A stretch of 64,000 nt of DNA from Flavihumibacter soli. Its GTDB lineage: Bacteria; Bacteroidota; Bacteroidia; Sphingobacteriales; Sphingobacteriaceae. Shown here piece after piece: positions 1-8,525 of this stretch. A program made the position numbers and the translations under genes. Position 1 is the first letter of the stretch. Every line of letters starts with the position of its first letter. The stretch is taken from the NCBI RefSeq assembly GCF_010692725.1, contig NZ_JAAFZB010000096.1:1054001-1118000 (forward strand), read 5' to 3'. The notes under the pieces were generated by a model. The model was not told where the DNA came from and searched no databases. It saw only the letters and a program-made list of their open reading frames with translations.

Positions 1-1005
1 ACTAAGTATATAAGTTGGAAAATAAACTTTAACTAGAAAGGGAATTATATAATACCCAACTATTGCCAATAGTAACTGGCCAATAAATAAAAATAAAGTA
101 ATTTTTTTAAGATATATCCATAAAGCAATTTTATCATTGTCTTTAGCATACCTATAAGTCATTTGCGGATAGATATAACTTGCAATTGAAGCAGATAGTA
201 TTGTAAATGTGCTCAGTGCATAAAAGCCAAATGAATATAATCCAACAGAGGTTATATCTGCATATTTTAATAACACCAATCTATCCACTGTTGTAGATAA
301 TTCAACTATGTAACTTAAACCAAATATTGGAAGCCCCACTTTTATAAGTTTAAACGCAACTTCCTTACTCCAGACCAATTTGACTCTAATAGGTCTATAT
401 ATATGTAGTAAAAGGACATAAATTAAAATTACTATTATCGACTTAAGTATCAGGCCATAATAGGTGTAATACACCACAAGTACCAAAGTGATCAGGTTTA
501 CAAATCCGTCAGCCATTTGAATTATCGCCAGATTTGAAAAAGAATTTTTCGATCTGAATGTTGACATCAAATAATTCTGATAAAAGCTGATAGCAATAAA
601 TAATGTTATTCCCAACAATCCGAATCTTATTTTAGGATCAATAATTGGCATAAACAAAAAACATAGTACACCGATTAATAATATCGCTATTGAAGAGATA
701 ATTGTTAACAATTGCACGGTTCCTGCAATTTGGTTCGCATCCTCTTCTCTGCCTCTGCCATAGGCAGCGGGCAATTCAAGATTCAATCCATTTATCAAGC
801 CAGCCTGGAGGAAAACGGAATATGTAACTGCGAGGTTTAAAGTTGTCCATAATCCCAGGTCATCCGGGGCGATGAACTTTGCTATTATGAATCCCGCTAG
901 AAGTTGAGCAATTGCTTTAACTATTGATCCACCTGAATATAAAACAGGAGTTTTATATCGTCCAAGTAAATTTTGAAATTTAGCTGCCTGTTTATTAATA
1001 AGCAA
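1..1005 (-). CDS. Wzx-like polysaccharide flippase, 3' end cut by window edge
   Basis: An open frame of 335 codons runs on the minus strand from about 1005 to the left edge without a stop. It encodes a strongly hydrophobic polytopic protein beginning near LINKQAAKFQNLLGRYKTPV. It has repeated membrane segments and a family-typical early stretch (FIIAKFIAPDDLGLWTTLNL), where one helix is followed by an amphipathic LGLW motif. This fits the polysaccharide_synt / MATE-like flippases that move undecaprenyl-linked repeat units across the inner membrane. An in-frame TAG lies at 1054-1056 and there is no early ATG, so I place the start at TTG 1005; the start is uncertain. It lies downstream of the nonulosonate operon, 56 bp after the SDR gene, and would be the Wzx of that locus. 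The visible part is about three quarters of a usual 440-500 residue flippase. The family call is firm, the substrate unknown. Confidence 0.82.
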   Translation of the reverse strand, partial: MLINKQAAKFQNLLGRYKTPVLYSGGSIVKAIAQLLAGFIIAKFIAPDDLGLWTTLNLAVTYSVFLQAGLINGLNLELPAAYGRGREEDANQIAGTVQLLTIISSIAILLIGVLCFLFMPIIDPKIRFGLLGITLFIAISFYQNYLMSTFRSKNSFSNLAIIQMADGFVNLITLVLVVYYTYYGLILKSIIVILIYVLLLHIYRPIRVKLVWSKEVAFKLIKVGLPIFGLSYIVELSTTVDRLVLLKYADITSVGLYSFGFYALSTFTILSASIASYIYPQMTYRYAKDNDKIALWIYLKKITLFLFIGQLLLAIVGYYIIPFLVKVYFPTYILS

Positions 1006-1061
1006 GTTTGATCGGATTAAAAAAGTAGATAATAATAAATCGAAGCTTTGGATCTAGGGAT

Positions 1062-1811
1062 CTATATCGCAGTCCAGCCACCATCAACCATCAAATTATG
1101 GCCGGTAATAAACGAAGCCTCATCTGACAAAAGAAAAGTTACAGCGGGAGCTATTTCTTCCGGTCTGCCCATCCTTTTTAAGGGCGACTTGTTCTCATAC
1201 CTTTCAATAAAAGCAGCTTCCTGCTGATCTTTTATACCACCTGGAGAAACACAGTTTATCCGCACGTTATACTTACCATAATAAGATGCCAGATATCGTG
1301 TAAAATTAACTATTCCACCTTTAATTGCTGAATATGCGGCCGGCGATGTACCTCCGTAGCTTTCGTACAACGTAAAATCATTTCCTACCACTCCGTATAT
1401 TGATGACAGATTAACAATGGACCCAGAGGACTGACCTTTCATATAAACTAACACTTTCTGACACATCAGAAATACACTGTTCATTTGCATATCTACATTC
1501 TTACGCCAGGAGTCAAAAGGAATGTCCTCGAATTTAGCACTCCAATCTTTTGTTCTGGGGTAGGCATTATTTACGAGACCATCAATACGGCCATACTTAC
1601 TAATGACTGCTTTTATCAGTCCATCAACGTCCTTTTCATTTGTAATATCACAATGATAATCTCCTCCTTCATCCAAATTGGTACTAACGCTTATTTCAGC
1701 ATTAATCACAATGGCTCCACTGACCTTCAATTGACTCACTATATGTGTACCAATCAAACCGCTGCCACCCGTCACTATAATCACTTTACCTTTTAGTCGT
1801 TCATTGTACAT
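1062..1811 (-). CDS. SDR-family oxidoreductase, PtmA-like, nonulosonate operon
   Basis: This 249-residue protein is a classical short-chain dehydrogenase/reductase. It has an N-terminal NAD(P) site ([10 protein letters not shown], about residues 14-23), an NNAYP variant of the NNAG motif and an active-site YSAIK with an upstream serine. It ends with [15 protein letters not shown], the usual SDR tail. It overlaps the preceding Gfo/Idh gene by 19 bp and is the last enzyme of the nonulosonic acid operon. From memory, Campylobacter jejuni carries an SDR (ptmA) beside ptmB, ptmE, ptmF and neuB2/neuC2 in its legionaminic acid region, so I read this as the PtmA counterpart. The reaction cannot be read from sequence. 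A role in supplying or modifying the aminosugar precursor is inferred from context. A generic polyol or 3-oxoacyl reductase is less likely given the neighbours. Confidence 0.85.
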   Translation of the reverse strand: MYNERLKGKVIIVTGGSGLIGTHIVSQLKVSGAIVINAEISVSTNLDEGGDYHCDITNEKDVDGLIKAVISKYGRIDGLVNNAYPRTKDWSAKFEDIPFDSWRKNVDMQMNSVFLMCQKVLVYMKGQSSGSIVNLSSIYGVVGNDFTLYESYGGTSPAAYSAIKGGIVNFTRYLASYYGKYNVRINCVSPGGIKDQQEAAFIERYENKSPLKRMGRPEEIAPAVTFLLSDEASFITGHNLMVDGGWTAI

Positions 1812-2710
1812 AGCTTTAATATTTCGAATGCTTCATCAATAGAATTGAATTTCTTTTTCTCACCAACTACTTCGTTTATAAAAAACTTCATTTGATCTTC
1901 ATAAGTATTAATGATCGTATTTGATGATGAATAAATTATTGCCCCATTATACATCACAGTATTTCTTAACAAGTCTACCACAACTGTACCTTCATCCAGC
2001 ACTACTTCCAAATTTCTCTTCGCATCCCGTCTATAGTAGTTTAAAATAATACTTACACAAAACTGCGGATATTCAAACAAGAAGTTGGCATAGTCAATGG
2101 AAGAGATTTCAAGGGTTGATTTACTCGTTTTAGTAGCTGTTACCTTGCTTGGATGACCGAATAACCAATATGTATAATCTACTTCGTGAATCAGATCTAT
2201 ATGTACCCCTCCACCCATTTCCTTGTCAGCACTATAATTTTTCCTGAAATCTGTTCCCGGACGCCATTCAGGCAAATACGAGCCACAATAGCTGTTCACT
2301 TCATTAATACGCTTTCCCTTAATGAACTCTCTTAAAAAATTCATACATCCTAAAAACCGCAGGTTACAGGCTACATAGGTGATTATGTTCCGTTGTGAAA
2401 TTTCCCGGAGAATTTGGACATCATTTGTATCTATGCTGTTAAATAATGGCTTTTCAATAAAAAGTGGGAACCCGAATTGTATAAGATCTAAAATCGTCTG
2501 CTTATGGGATGCTGTGGGGTTTGAAATAATCGCAAAATTTATATTTAACGTGTTAATTTCCTTCAGATCAGTAAGATTAATAATGCGCTCTATATCTTCC
2601 TTTTTACCCGGACTCCGAAGGGCATAGATGATCCCATCAGGCCATAGATTTCTGATAACAGCAATGTGTTTCATGGCAATAGATCCTAATCCCACTATCA
2701 GTACTGTCAT
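1793..2710 (-). CDS. Gfo/Idh/MocA-family oxidoreductase, possible PtmF counterpart
   Basis: The 305-residue protein starts with a Rossmann dinucleotide site ([10 protein letters not shown], about residues 7-16) and contains the family's catalytic lysine motif in [22 protein letters not shown] segment matches the C-terminal Gfo/Idh domain, where the aspartate and histidine line the active site. These are NAD(P)-dependent sugar oxidoreductases. The ATG shares one base with the stop of the cytidylyltransferase gene (TAATG) and its 3' end overlaps the SDR gene by 19 bp, so the three are very likely co-translated. C. jejuni has a gene of uncertain role, ptmF, at the same place; I recall it as the same family but could not check. 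Exact substrate unknown. The length is slightly short for the family (about 320-350), with no sign of truncation. Confidence 0.83.
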   Translation of the reverse strand: MTVLIVGLGSIAMKHIAVIRNLWPDGIIYALRSPGKKEDIERIINLTDLKEINTLNINFAIISNPTASHKQTILDLIQFGFPLFIEKPLFNSIDTNDVQILREISQRNIITYVACNLRFLGCMNFLREFIKGKRINEVNSYCGSYLPEWRPGTDFRKNYSADKEMGGGVHIDLIHEVDYTYWLFGHPSKVTATKTSKSTLEISSIDYANFLFEYPQFCVSIILNYYRRDAKRNLEVVLDEGTVVVDLLRNTVMYNGAIIYSSSNTIINTYEDQMKFFINEVVGEKKKFNSIDEAFEILKLCTMND

Positions 2711-3432
2711 TATATCGCAGAATCCAGAAGATTATTTTCCATTAAAAAAGACATGATCGTAAAATCAATCGGATGGTCCAAGTCAAAACATACATGAGGC
2801 ACGACGTAAATTAAGGACTTATCGGTGATAGCTTTTTTATTTCGGTCGTCAAAAAAATTTGATCTATAGATATAAAATGATGCATTCATGTCGTATACCC
2901 TGGGTGCAGACTGCCTTGTAAAAAAAGTGCCTGTTTTGCAAGTAGAAAAATATCCCGATTCATTCTGTTCAACCATATTAAAATATGGGTTCCTGTTTGC
3001 AGGACTTACTGAAAAAATATTATAGGCTTCAGGATCATTTTCCAATAGAGTAAACGCTTTCTGGATGTCTTCAATTGTCCTGAGAGGAGATGTAACATCA
3101 AGATCGATAATATATTTATATGAGCGGTTATTCTTGGATTCAGAATATTTCCGCACGTCATTAATTGCATCTATCTTACCTGCTGAATCACCTGATAAAT
3201 AATCAGGTCTGGAATAGTCAATGTCAATATTGAAACCGAATTCCCGTACAATATTCTTTATTTCAATTGAATCGGTTGATAAAACTAAATCAACATCTTC
3301 ATTTTCTGCAGCATAATTACTTGCCGTGTTCAGCGAATAATAGATCAAAGGCTTGCCGTTCAAAACCATGATATTTTTACCGGGTATACCTTTTGATCCA
3401 CCTCTGGCGCATATTGTAATTAAAATGCTCAT
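2710..3432 (-). CDS. neuA: Acylneuraminate cytidylyltransferase (CMP-legionaminate synthetase type)
   Basis: This is a 240-residue CMP-sugar synthetase. The N-terminal nucleotide-binding signature ICARGGSKGIPGKN (about residues 7-20) is diagnostic, and LVLSTDSIEI and DLDVTSPLR match the conserved CTP and metal-binding segments of the NeuA/LegF/PseF family. The enzyme activates a nonulosonic acid with CTP, giving the CMP sugar used by a glycosyltransferase. The operon partners (LegB, LegC and PtmE types) point to legionaminic rather than N-acetylneuraminic acid, which would make it the LegF/PtmB equivalent. It lies 1 bp from the PtmE-like gene and overlaps the next gene by one base. Cytoplasmic. 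The family is certain; the acceptor sugar is inferred. Confidence 0.93.
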   Translation of the reverse strand: MSILITICARGGSKGIPGKNIMVLNGKPLIYYSLNTASNYAAENEDVDLVLSTDSIEIKNIVREFGFNIDIDYSRPDYLSGDSAGKIDAINDVRKYSESKNNRSYKYIIDLDVTSPLRTIEDIQKAFTLLENDPEAYNIFSVSPANRNPYFNMVEQNESGYFSTCKTGTFFTRQSAPRVYDMNASFYIYRSNFFDDRNKKAITDKSLIYVVPHVCFDLDHPIDFTIMSFLMENNLLDSAI

Positions 3433-3433
3433 A

Positions 3434-4483
3434 CTATAGCTTAATATGTTTAATATCTTCCTGCGCTTGCTTGAAGTCCTCGTGTTTGCCTATATCCAAC
3501 CAATAACCTGTTATTGGGTAAGTGATCAGTTTCATCTTTTTCTTCAGCACCGCCTCCATTAATGCTGTTACATCGTAGAAGGTCCCCGGCGGGATCATTG
3601 AAAGCAATTCCCGTTTTAAGAAATAGATTCCTGCATTAGAATAGTAAGTATATCTTGGCTTTTCTTTCAGAGAAGTAGCCAAATTCATTCCATCAACTTC
3701 TAGAACAGCGTATGGAACATCTACATGATATGAAGTGGCTGCAACAGCCATATCAGCCCCTGATGCTTTGTATTCTTTATAAAAATCGGCGAGGTCAATA
3801 TTTGTTAAAATATCACTGTTCATTACTAAAATATCATCAAAGCTAAAATCGTCTATGAGCAGAATAGACCCAATTGTTCCAAGGGGCTGATCTTCGCGGG
3901 TATATTTAATAGTTGCCCCTCTATTGACACCATCACCAAAATAATCTACCAGTTGATCTCCTAAGTAATTTATACTTATATTGATATTTTTAATTCCAAA
4001 CTTGATAAACCGGTCAATATTGTATTCAATAATTGGTTTACCTCCAACTTTAAGTAATGGCTTTGGTGTATTCTGAGTTAAAGGCATTAACCGCTTGCCC
4101 TTTCCTCCCGCCATCAACACAGCATGGGCGGGAATAATCGTATGTTGGTACCTGAAATTCAATATATCTACAATTGCACCATCTTCGGTTAAAATTGGGA
4201 TAATTTTATAATCACGTTTCTTATAATCCTCAAGTTCCTCCAACGAGTAATTGCTCAGCTGAATAGAAACCGGATTCTTCTGTATAAACTTTTTAAGAGA
4301 ATCCTCAAATCCAAGATTACTAATAAACCCCCGCCTCAAATCGCCATCTGTTAATGACCCAATTAATCTGGAATGCTCATCCAAGACAAATAGGATTGAA
4401 TCAGGCGCGAGATCATTTAATTTGGTAAGAGCCGCTCTTACAGAATCATCCTGCTGAATGCAGTGTCTATCTATTATGCTCAT
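3434..4483 (-). CDS. CBS-domain sugar-phosphate nucleotidyltransferase, PtmE-like
   Basis: The 349-residue protein has two parts. Residues about 8-115 form a pair of CBS modules (SILFVLDEHSRLIGSLTDGD in the first). Residues from about 118 form a nucleotidyltransferase with the activation signature LMAGGKGKRLMPLT and KPLLKVGGKPIIEY. The same architecture is described for PtmE of C. jejuni, a glucosamine-1-phosphate guanylyltransferase that starts the GDP-linked legionaminic acid pathway. Its place between neuC and neuA fits that role. The CBS pair probably binds an adenine nucleotide and regulates activity, which is family knowledge. Its start overlaps the end of neuC by 17 bp. The use of GTP and GlcN-1-P here is inferred; a mannose- or glucose-1-phosphate transferase is the alternative. 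Confidence 0.85.
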   Translation of the reverse strand: MSIIDRHCIQQDDSVRAALTKLNDLAPDSILFVLDEHSRLIGSLTDGDLRRGFISNLGFEDSLKKFIQKNPVSIQLSNYSLEELEDYKKRDYKIIPILTEDGAIVDILNFRYQHTIIPAHAVLMAGGKGKRLMPLTQNTPKPLLKVGGKPIIEYNIDRFIKFGIKNINISINYLGDQLVDYFGDGVNRGATIKYTREDQPLGTIGSILLIDDFSFDDILVMNSDILTNIDLADFYKEYKASGADMAVAATSYHVDVPYAVLEVDGMNLATSLKEKPRYTYYSNAGIYFLKRELLSMIPPGTFYDVTALMEAVLKKKMKLITYPITGYWLDIGKHEDFKQAQEDIKHIKL

Positions 4484-5639
4484 CTAAGAGTAAATTGTTG
4501 AATTTCTTGATAACATGTTCTTTCAGATCCACAGACTTAAGGACCTCAATAATTTTTTCACTAACAAAACCCTCCCCATATGGGTTGACAACGTTCCGGA
4601 CCTTTTCTTTAAAAATCTCATTTTTTGCTTGAAGGAAAGCTTCATTTATGCTCTCAACTCGAGGATCACAATTAATTACGCTAGTCGCCTGAATTCTTCC
4701 GGCCTGCCTGTCACCTATATTAATAGTGGGGATCTTTAAGGAGGGCGCTTCTATGATACCACTTGAGCTATTTCCAACTAAGGCATCGCAAACGTTCAAT
4801 AAGGATAAAAATTTTAAAGCCCCTAGAGAAGAAAATGATACTGCTTTACCGGGATGCGTTTTAACATACTGATCTATCATTTCATTTATTATTCTACCAT
4901 TTGTATCAGCATTGGCCTTGGTAAAAATAAAAAGACTTGATTGCTGTTGATCAATAGAATCTAACAGTTGCTGAAACTGTTCCCCGGCGGATATTTTCCC
5001 AAGAGTTGCCGGATGAAATGTTACTTGGTAGTTATACTCTAAAAACCGGACCCCCAGATCCTTCTCCAAATCTTGCTTATTTAATAAGTTCAGATTCTGA
5101 ATATTATCTAAGCCAATTGCGCCTACATTAAATACATGCTTAGGATTTTCGCCCAATTGAATTACTCTATTTCTATAAGCCTCTGTTGAAGTGAAATGCA
5201 AATGGCTCATTTTACTTATAGCGTGACGAATGGCATCATCATATGCACCTTCGGTAATCTCACCACCATGAAGATGAGCGATTGGGATTTTAAAAATTAA
5301 CGCAGCCGACGCTATTGACAACATTTCATAACGATCACCCAACAAGATCAATAAATCAGGGCGAAGATTAGAAAAGGCGTCTGCATACCCGATCATACCA
5401 AGTCCCATAGATTTTACTATGCCTTGAGGGGTATCAGAGGACAGAAGCATTTCTACTTTAGCATCTATTTTTAGACCATCATTTTCAATCTGCTTATAAG
5501 TTAATCCGAATTCTGGCGATAGATGCGCGCCTGTTACTAAAATCTGTAACTGCCAATCCGGTTCCACTAAAATCTTATCAATGAGAGGCTTAAGCAAGCC
5601 ATATTCAGCACGCGTTCCTGTCGCTACGCAAATTTTCAT
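4467..5639 (-). CDS. neuC: Hydrolysing NDP-sugar 2-epimerase (NeuC/LegG type)
   Basis: At 390 residues this is full length for the UDP-GlcNAc 2-epimerase family. It opens with VATGTRAEYGLLKPLI, the standard NeuC start, and has HLHGGEITEGAYDDAIRHAI and the late nucleotide-binding GNSSSGIIEAP segment followed by NIGDRQAGR. Hydrolysing members release the nucleotide and invert C2, giving a free mannose-configured sugar for the next condensation step. In the legionaminic route the substrate is a GDP-2,4-diacetamido-2,4,6-trideoxyglucose (LegG); in the sialic acid route it is UDP-GlcNAc. The neighbouring 4,6-dehydratase and aminotransferase favour LegG. It overlaps neuB by 4 bp (ATGA) and the next gene by 17 bp, suggesting translational coupling. 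Confidence 0.93.
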   Translation of the reverse strand: MKICVATGTRAEYGLLKPLIDKILVEPDWQLQILVTGAHLSPEFGLTYKQIENDGLKIDAKVEMLLSSDTPQGIVKSMGLGMIGYADAFSNLRPDLLILLGDRYEMLSIASAALIFKIPIAHLHGGEITEGAYDDAIRHAISKMSHLHFTSTEAYRNRVIQLGENPKHVFNVGAIGLDNIQNLNLLNKQDLEKDLGVRFLEYNYQVTFHPATLGKISAGEQFQQLLDSIDQQQSSLFIFTKANADTNGRIINEMIDQYVKTHPGKAVSFSSLGALKFLSLLNVCDALVGNSSSGIIEAPSLKIPTINIGDRQAGRIQATSVINCDPRVESINEAFLQAKNEIFKEKVRNVVNPYGEGFVSEKIIEVLKSVDLKEHVIKKFNNLLLDEHNR

Positions 5640-6652
5640 GGCAGTAATTCTATCAATTCATCTTCCTGAAAATCCCTTTTTGCGATTTTTCCGATTACTT
5701 CATCCCACCTATTGGGGGAAATACCATTCCCTGGTCTTTTGACTGTAATATTTTGCTCCGAAAATATTTCACCCTTTCGGATCGGCTTTTGAGCAACAAT
5801 ACTTTTACGCGCGACACTCATATTTTTTTTCTCTGAAACTGATGGTTCTTTAACACCGGAGCCGGATATTGCGATTTCAACATTTCTGATTGCTACTACC
5901 ATTGCCTTTAATTCTTCCGGCTCTAATGATGCGAGATGGTCTGGCCCCTCCATTGTCTTATCGAGAGTGAAGTGCTTTTCAATAACAGCAGCTCCTAAAG
6001 CAACGGCAGCAATTGGCACCTCAATCCCTAAAGTATGATCTGAATAACCAACAGCAGTATTAAATCTATCCCTGATATGAAGCATGGCTTTCAGGTTTAC
6101 ATCGTGCATAGGTGTTGGATATTCCGTATTGCAATGCAGAATAGTAATGTTCGCTTTTGAAATACCTGCAGTTAAAAATACGCCCATTGCCGCTTCAATT
6201 TCCTGAATCGTTGACATTCCAGTAGATATAATCACTTCTTTAAATAATTCAGAAGCTAATCTTAAATAAGGAACATTGGTAATCTCACCGGATGGTATTT
6301 TAACCAGCTCCAGACCTATGTCAGATAAGTATCTTAATGAATCTAAGTCAAACGCGGTAGAGAAAAATTTTACATTTTTTCTCTTACAATAGGAAATCAA
6401 GTCTTCATGATCTTTCACGGATAATTCCAATTTCTTAAGCATTTGAAATTGAGATTCAGCCGCATCCCCTGTATTTAGTATTTGATAATCCGCCTTTTTT
6501 GCGAATTTAGAAACTAAGTTTTCAGATTTGAATGTTTGAAATTTGACGTAATCAACTCCCGCAATTGCCGCTGCATCTATTAGCCTTAGTGCGTTTTCTA
6601 TACTTCCATTATGGTTAACTCCTGCTTCTGCGATTATAATTGTATGTTTCAT
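5636..6652 (-). CDS. neuB: Nonulosonic acid synthase (NeuB/LegI type)
   Basis: This 338-residue protein is a NeuB-family synthase. The N-terminal TIM barrel begins IIAEAGVNHNGS and includes KIPSGEITN and VGYSDHT. The C-terminal about 60 residues form an antifreeze-like SAF domain (SIVAQKPIRKGEIF and ITVKRPGNGISP). These enzymes condense phosphoenolpyruvate with a six-carbon N-acylated sugar to give a nine-carbon keto acid. Given legB, legC, neuD and a PtmE-like gene in the same operon, the likely product is N,N'-diacetyllegionaminic acid or a stereoisomer, not N-acetylneuraminic acid. It lies 3 bp from the acetyltransferase gene and overlaps neuC by 4 bp. Family certain, product inferred. Confidence 0.94.
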   Translation of the reverse strand: MKHTIIIAEAGVNHNGSIENALRLIDAAAIAGVDYVKFQTFKSENLVSKFAKKADYQILNTGDAAESQFQMLKKLELSVKDHEDLISYCKRKNVKFFSTAFDLDSLRYLSDIGLELVKIPSGEITNVPYLRLASELFKEVIISTGMSTIQEIEAAMGVFLTAGISKANITILHCNTEYPTPMHDVNLKAMLHIRDRFNTAVGYSDHTLGIEVPIAAVALGAAVIEKHFTLDKTMEGPDHLASLEPEELKAMVVAIRNVEIAISGSGVKEPSVSEKKNMSVARKSIVAQKPIRKGEIFSEQNITVKRPGNGISPNRWDEVIGKIAKRDFQEDELIELLP

Positions 6653-6655
6653 TAT

Positions 6656-7291
6656 TTAACGCCTTTTTGCTGGGTGACCTATATAAATTCCAGGCTCATA
6701 AATATTTTTTGTTACAACAGCCCCTGCTCCAAGTACAACTTCATTACCTACAACTATATTGTTAGAAATTGTTGTATTACTGCCAACAAAGGTATCTGAC
6801 CCAATCACACAGCCCCCATTCACAATTGCGTGTGTAGAGATATGTGTATAATTTCCAACAACGACATCATGTTCTAAACTACATCCGGTATTCAAAATAC
6901 AATTGTCGCCTATTATTACAGCTGCGTTAATTATCACCCCATGCATTACAATAGTTCCTTTTCCAATTTTGGCATATTTAGAAATATGAGCATTGGGTGA
7001 TATTACCGTAGCTAGCTGAGCCTGATGCTGCTCTAAAAGATGAAATATTTTTTTTCTAATAGCTACTGATTTAATCTGACCAACAGTTATCAGGAAATGA
7101 CAACCTTCCTCTTTATATTTTAAAATATCATTATCGGTTCCAACAATACTGTAATCAAGGATCTTTGTACCAGCTAATTCCTGCCGATCAAGTATCCCAA
7201 CTATTTCATACTCTTCCAAACACTCCAATACATCAATGCATGATTTGCAATGACCTCCGCCTCCAATTAAAATAAGTTTTTGCTTCTTCAT
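6656..7291 (-). CDS. NeuD/PglD-type hexapeptide-repeat acetyltransferase
   Basis: The 211-residue protein has an N-terminal PglD-like sugar-binding fold (LILIGGGGHCKSCIDVLE, about residues 5-22). A left-handed beta-helix of hexapeptide repeats follows (from about residue 105). It contains LEHDVVVGNYTHIS, with the histidine pair used as catalytic base in PglD, and ends in the usual AGAVVTKNI loop. Homologues acetylate the 4-amino group of a UDP- or GDP-linked aminosugar using acetyl-CoA, or O-acetylate sialic acid. Directly after the aminotransferase LegC, the N-acetylation step of the nonulosonate pathway (the LegH role) is the natural assignment. O-acetylation of the finished sugar is the alternative. 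A 63 bp gap separates it from legC. Confidence 0.87.
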   Translation of the reverse strand: MKKQKLILIGGGGHCKSCIDVLECLEEYEIVGILDRQELAGTKILDYSIVGTDNDILKYKEEGCHFLITVGQIKSVAIRKKIFHLLEQHQAQLATVISPNAHISKYAKIGKGTIVMHGVIINAAVIIGDNCILNTGCSLEHDVVVGNYTHISTHAIVNGGCVIGSDTFVGSNTTISNNIVVGNEVVLGAGAVVTKNIYEPGIYIGHPAKRR

Positions 7292-7354
7292 TCAAAGGAT
7301 GGTTTATTGGCCATCAAATTATAGCAATTTAATAAACCGGTTTTATAATTAATA

Positions 7355-8524
7355 TCAAACCCTAAATCCACTTGGAATATTAACAACCCTGTCTGCCAGC
7401 CAAATACTATTAACTAAACTGCCGGACTGGCAATTCTTAAACATGTTCAGGCGAGGTAATAGTTCCCAAACTGGCCGGGTCATTACCCCATTTCTATTTG
7501 AATAATCTAAAAAAGCATTTCTTTCTTCCAGATCGTTAAAAACTAAAGCATTAAGCCAATAATTGGATCTAGCGTTCTCCATTTCGTTTACTAACATGAC
7601 ATCCAAATTGTCAAATGCATTCCTGTAGGCTTTATTCAATTCCCGCTTATTGTCTACAAAATGATTTAACTGCTCTAATTGTGCACAAGCTAAGGCAGCA
7701 TTCAAGTTTGGCATTCTGTAATTATATCCAATCTCATCATGTACAAACTCCCACTTATGAGGGATTTTAGCTTGAGTTGTTAAATGCTTGGCTCTTTTAG
7801 CAAGATTCTCATCATTAGTTACCAATGCACCTCCTCCTCCACACGTAACCGTTTTATTTCCATTAAAACTAAATACGCCCATTCGGCCGAAAACCCCGGT
7901 ATGCTTGCCCCGATAATAACTTCCTAACGACTCTGCTGCATCTTCGATTAAAATAATGTTCCATTCCTCACATATTGTAACGATCTCGTCGATACGGCAG
8001 GGTAAACCAAAGGTATGCATTGGTACACAAGCGCCGATTCTTCTTCCAGTCAGTTTGTTATAGGTGAAGCCATCAGGTTTTTTCTCTGCTGAAGTTTCCA
8101 AAAAAATTCTTAGTGCTGAAGGCGACATCCCTAAGGTATCTCTATCAACATCAATGAAAACAATTTTGGAACCGATATAGCTAATCGCATTAGCTGTCGC
8201 CACAAAGGTGAGAGCCTGAGACAGAACTTCATCTTCTGGTTGCAGGCCCGATAATAACAAAGCGACATGCAGAGAACTTGTTCCATTAACGGTAGCTATT
8301 GCATATTTTGCTCCTGTTATCTCCACCATCATCGATTCAAATCGGTTTACATAGGTGCCCACAGAAGAAACATACGTAGAATCTATAGCATCCAAAACAT
8401 AATTCCTCTCATTCCCGGCAAATACGGGCGCATGTAAAGGAATAAATTCCTGGATTGGGAATTGTTGTTTAACGGAGCTGACGATTGATTTAAAAAGATC
8501 GACATCGATATTAGGTGTTTCCAT
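7355..8524 (-). CDS. legC: LegC-family PLP-dependent aminotransferase
   Basis: This is a 389-residue DegT/DnrJ/EryC1/StrS aminotransferase. The start of the conserved part (FIPLHAPVFAGNERNYVLDA, then DSTYVSSVGTYV) is typical of the LegC subfamily. The PLP-binding lysine is K224 in FSFNGNKTVTCGGGG, and the cofactor aspartate is in IEDAAESLG. It would add an amino group at C4 of the 4-keto sugar made by LegB, using glutamate as donor. The gene starts 1 bp downstream of legB. Both steps are established for C. jejuni legionaminic acid synthesis; assigning them here rests on subfamily resemblance and operon order. Confidence 0.88.
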   Translation of the reverse strand: METPNIDVDLFKSIVSSVKQQFPIQEFIPLHAPVFAGNERNYVLDAIDSTYVSSVGTYVNRFESMMVEITGAKYAIATVNGTSSLHVALLLSGLQPEDEVLSQALTFVATANAISYIGSKIVFIDVDRDTLGMSPSALRIFLETSAEKKPDGFTYNKLTGRRIGACVPMHTFGLPCRIDEIVTICEEWNIILIEDAAESLGSYYRGKHTGVFGRMGVFSFNGNKTVTCGGGGALVTNDENLAKRAKHLTTQAKIPHKWEFVHDEIGYNYRMPNLNAALACAQLEQLNHFVDNKRELNKAYRNAFDNLDVMLVNEMENARSNYWLNALVFNDLEERNAFLDYSNRNGVMTRPVWELLPRLNMFKNCQSGSLVNSIWLADRVVNIPSGFRV

Positions 8525-8525
8525 A

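Noticed and set aside
4467-6652. Reading neuB/neuC as a sialic acid (Neu5Ac) pathway
   Set aside because: A UDP-GlcNAc to Neu5Ac route needs no 4,6-dehydratase, aminotransferase or sugar nucleotidyltransferase, yet all three are in the same operon.
7301-7338. Inverted repeat GGTTTATT/AATAAACC between legC and the acetyltransferase gene
   Set aside because: Only 8 AT-rich pairs with a 22-base loop and no T-tract; likely chance.
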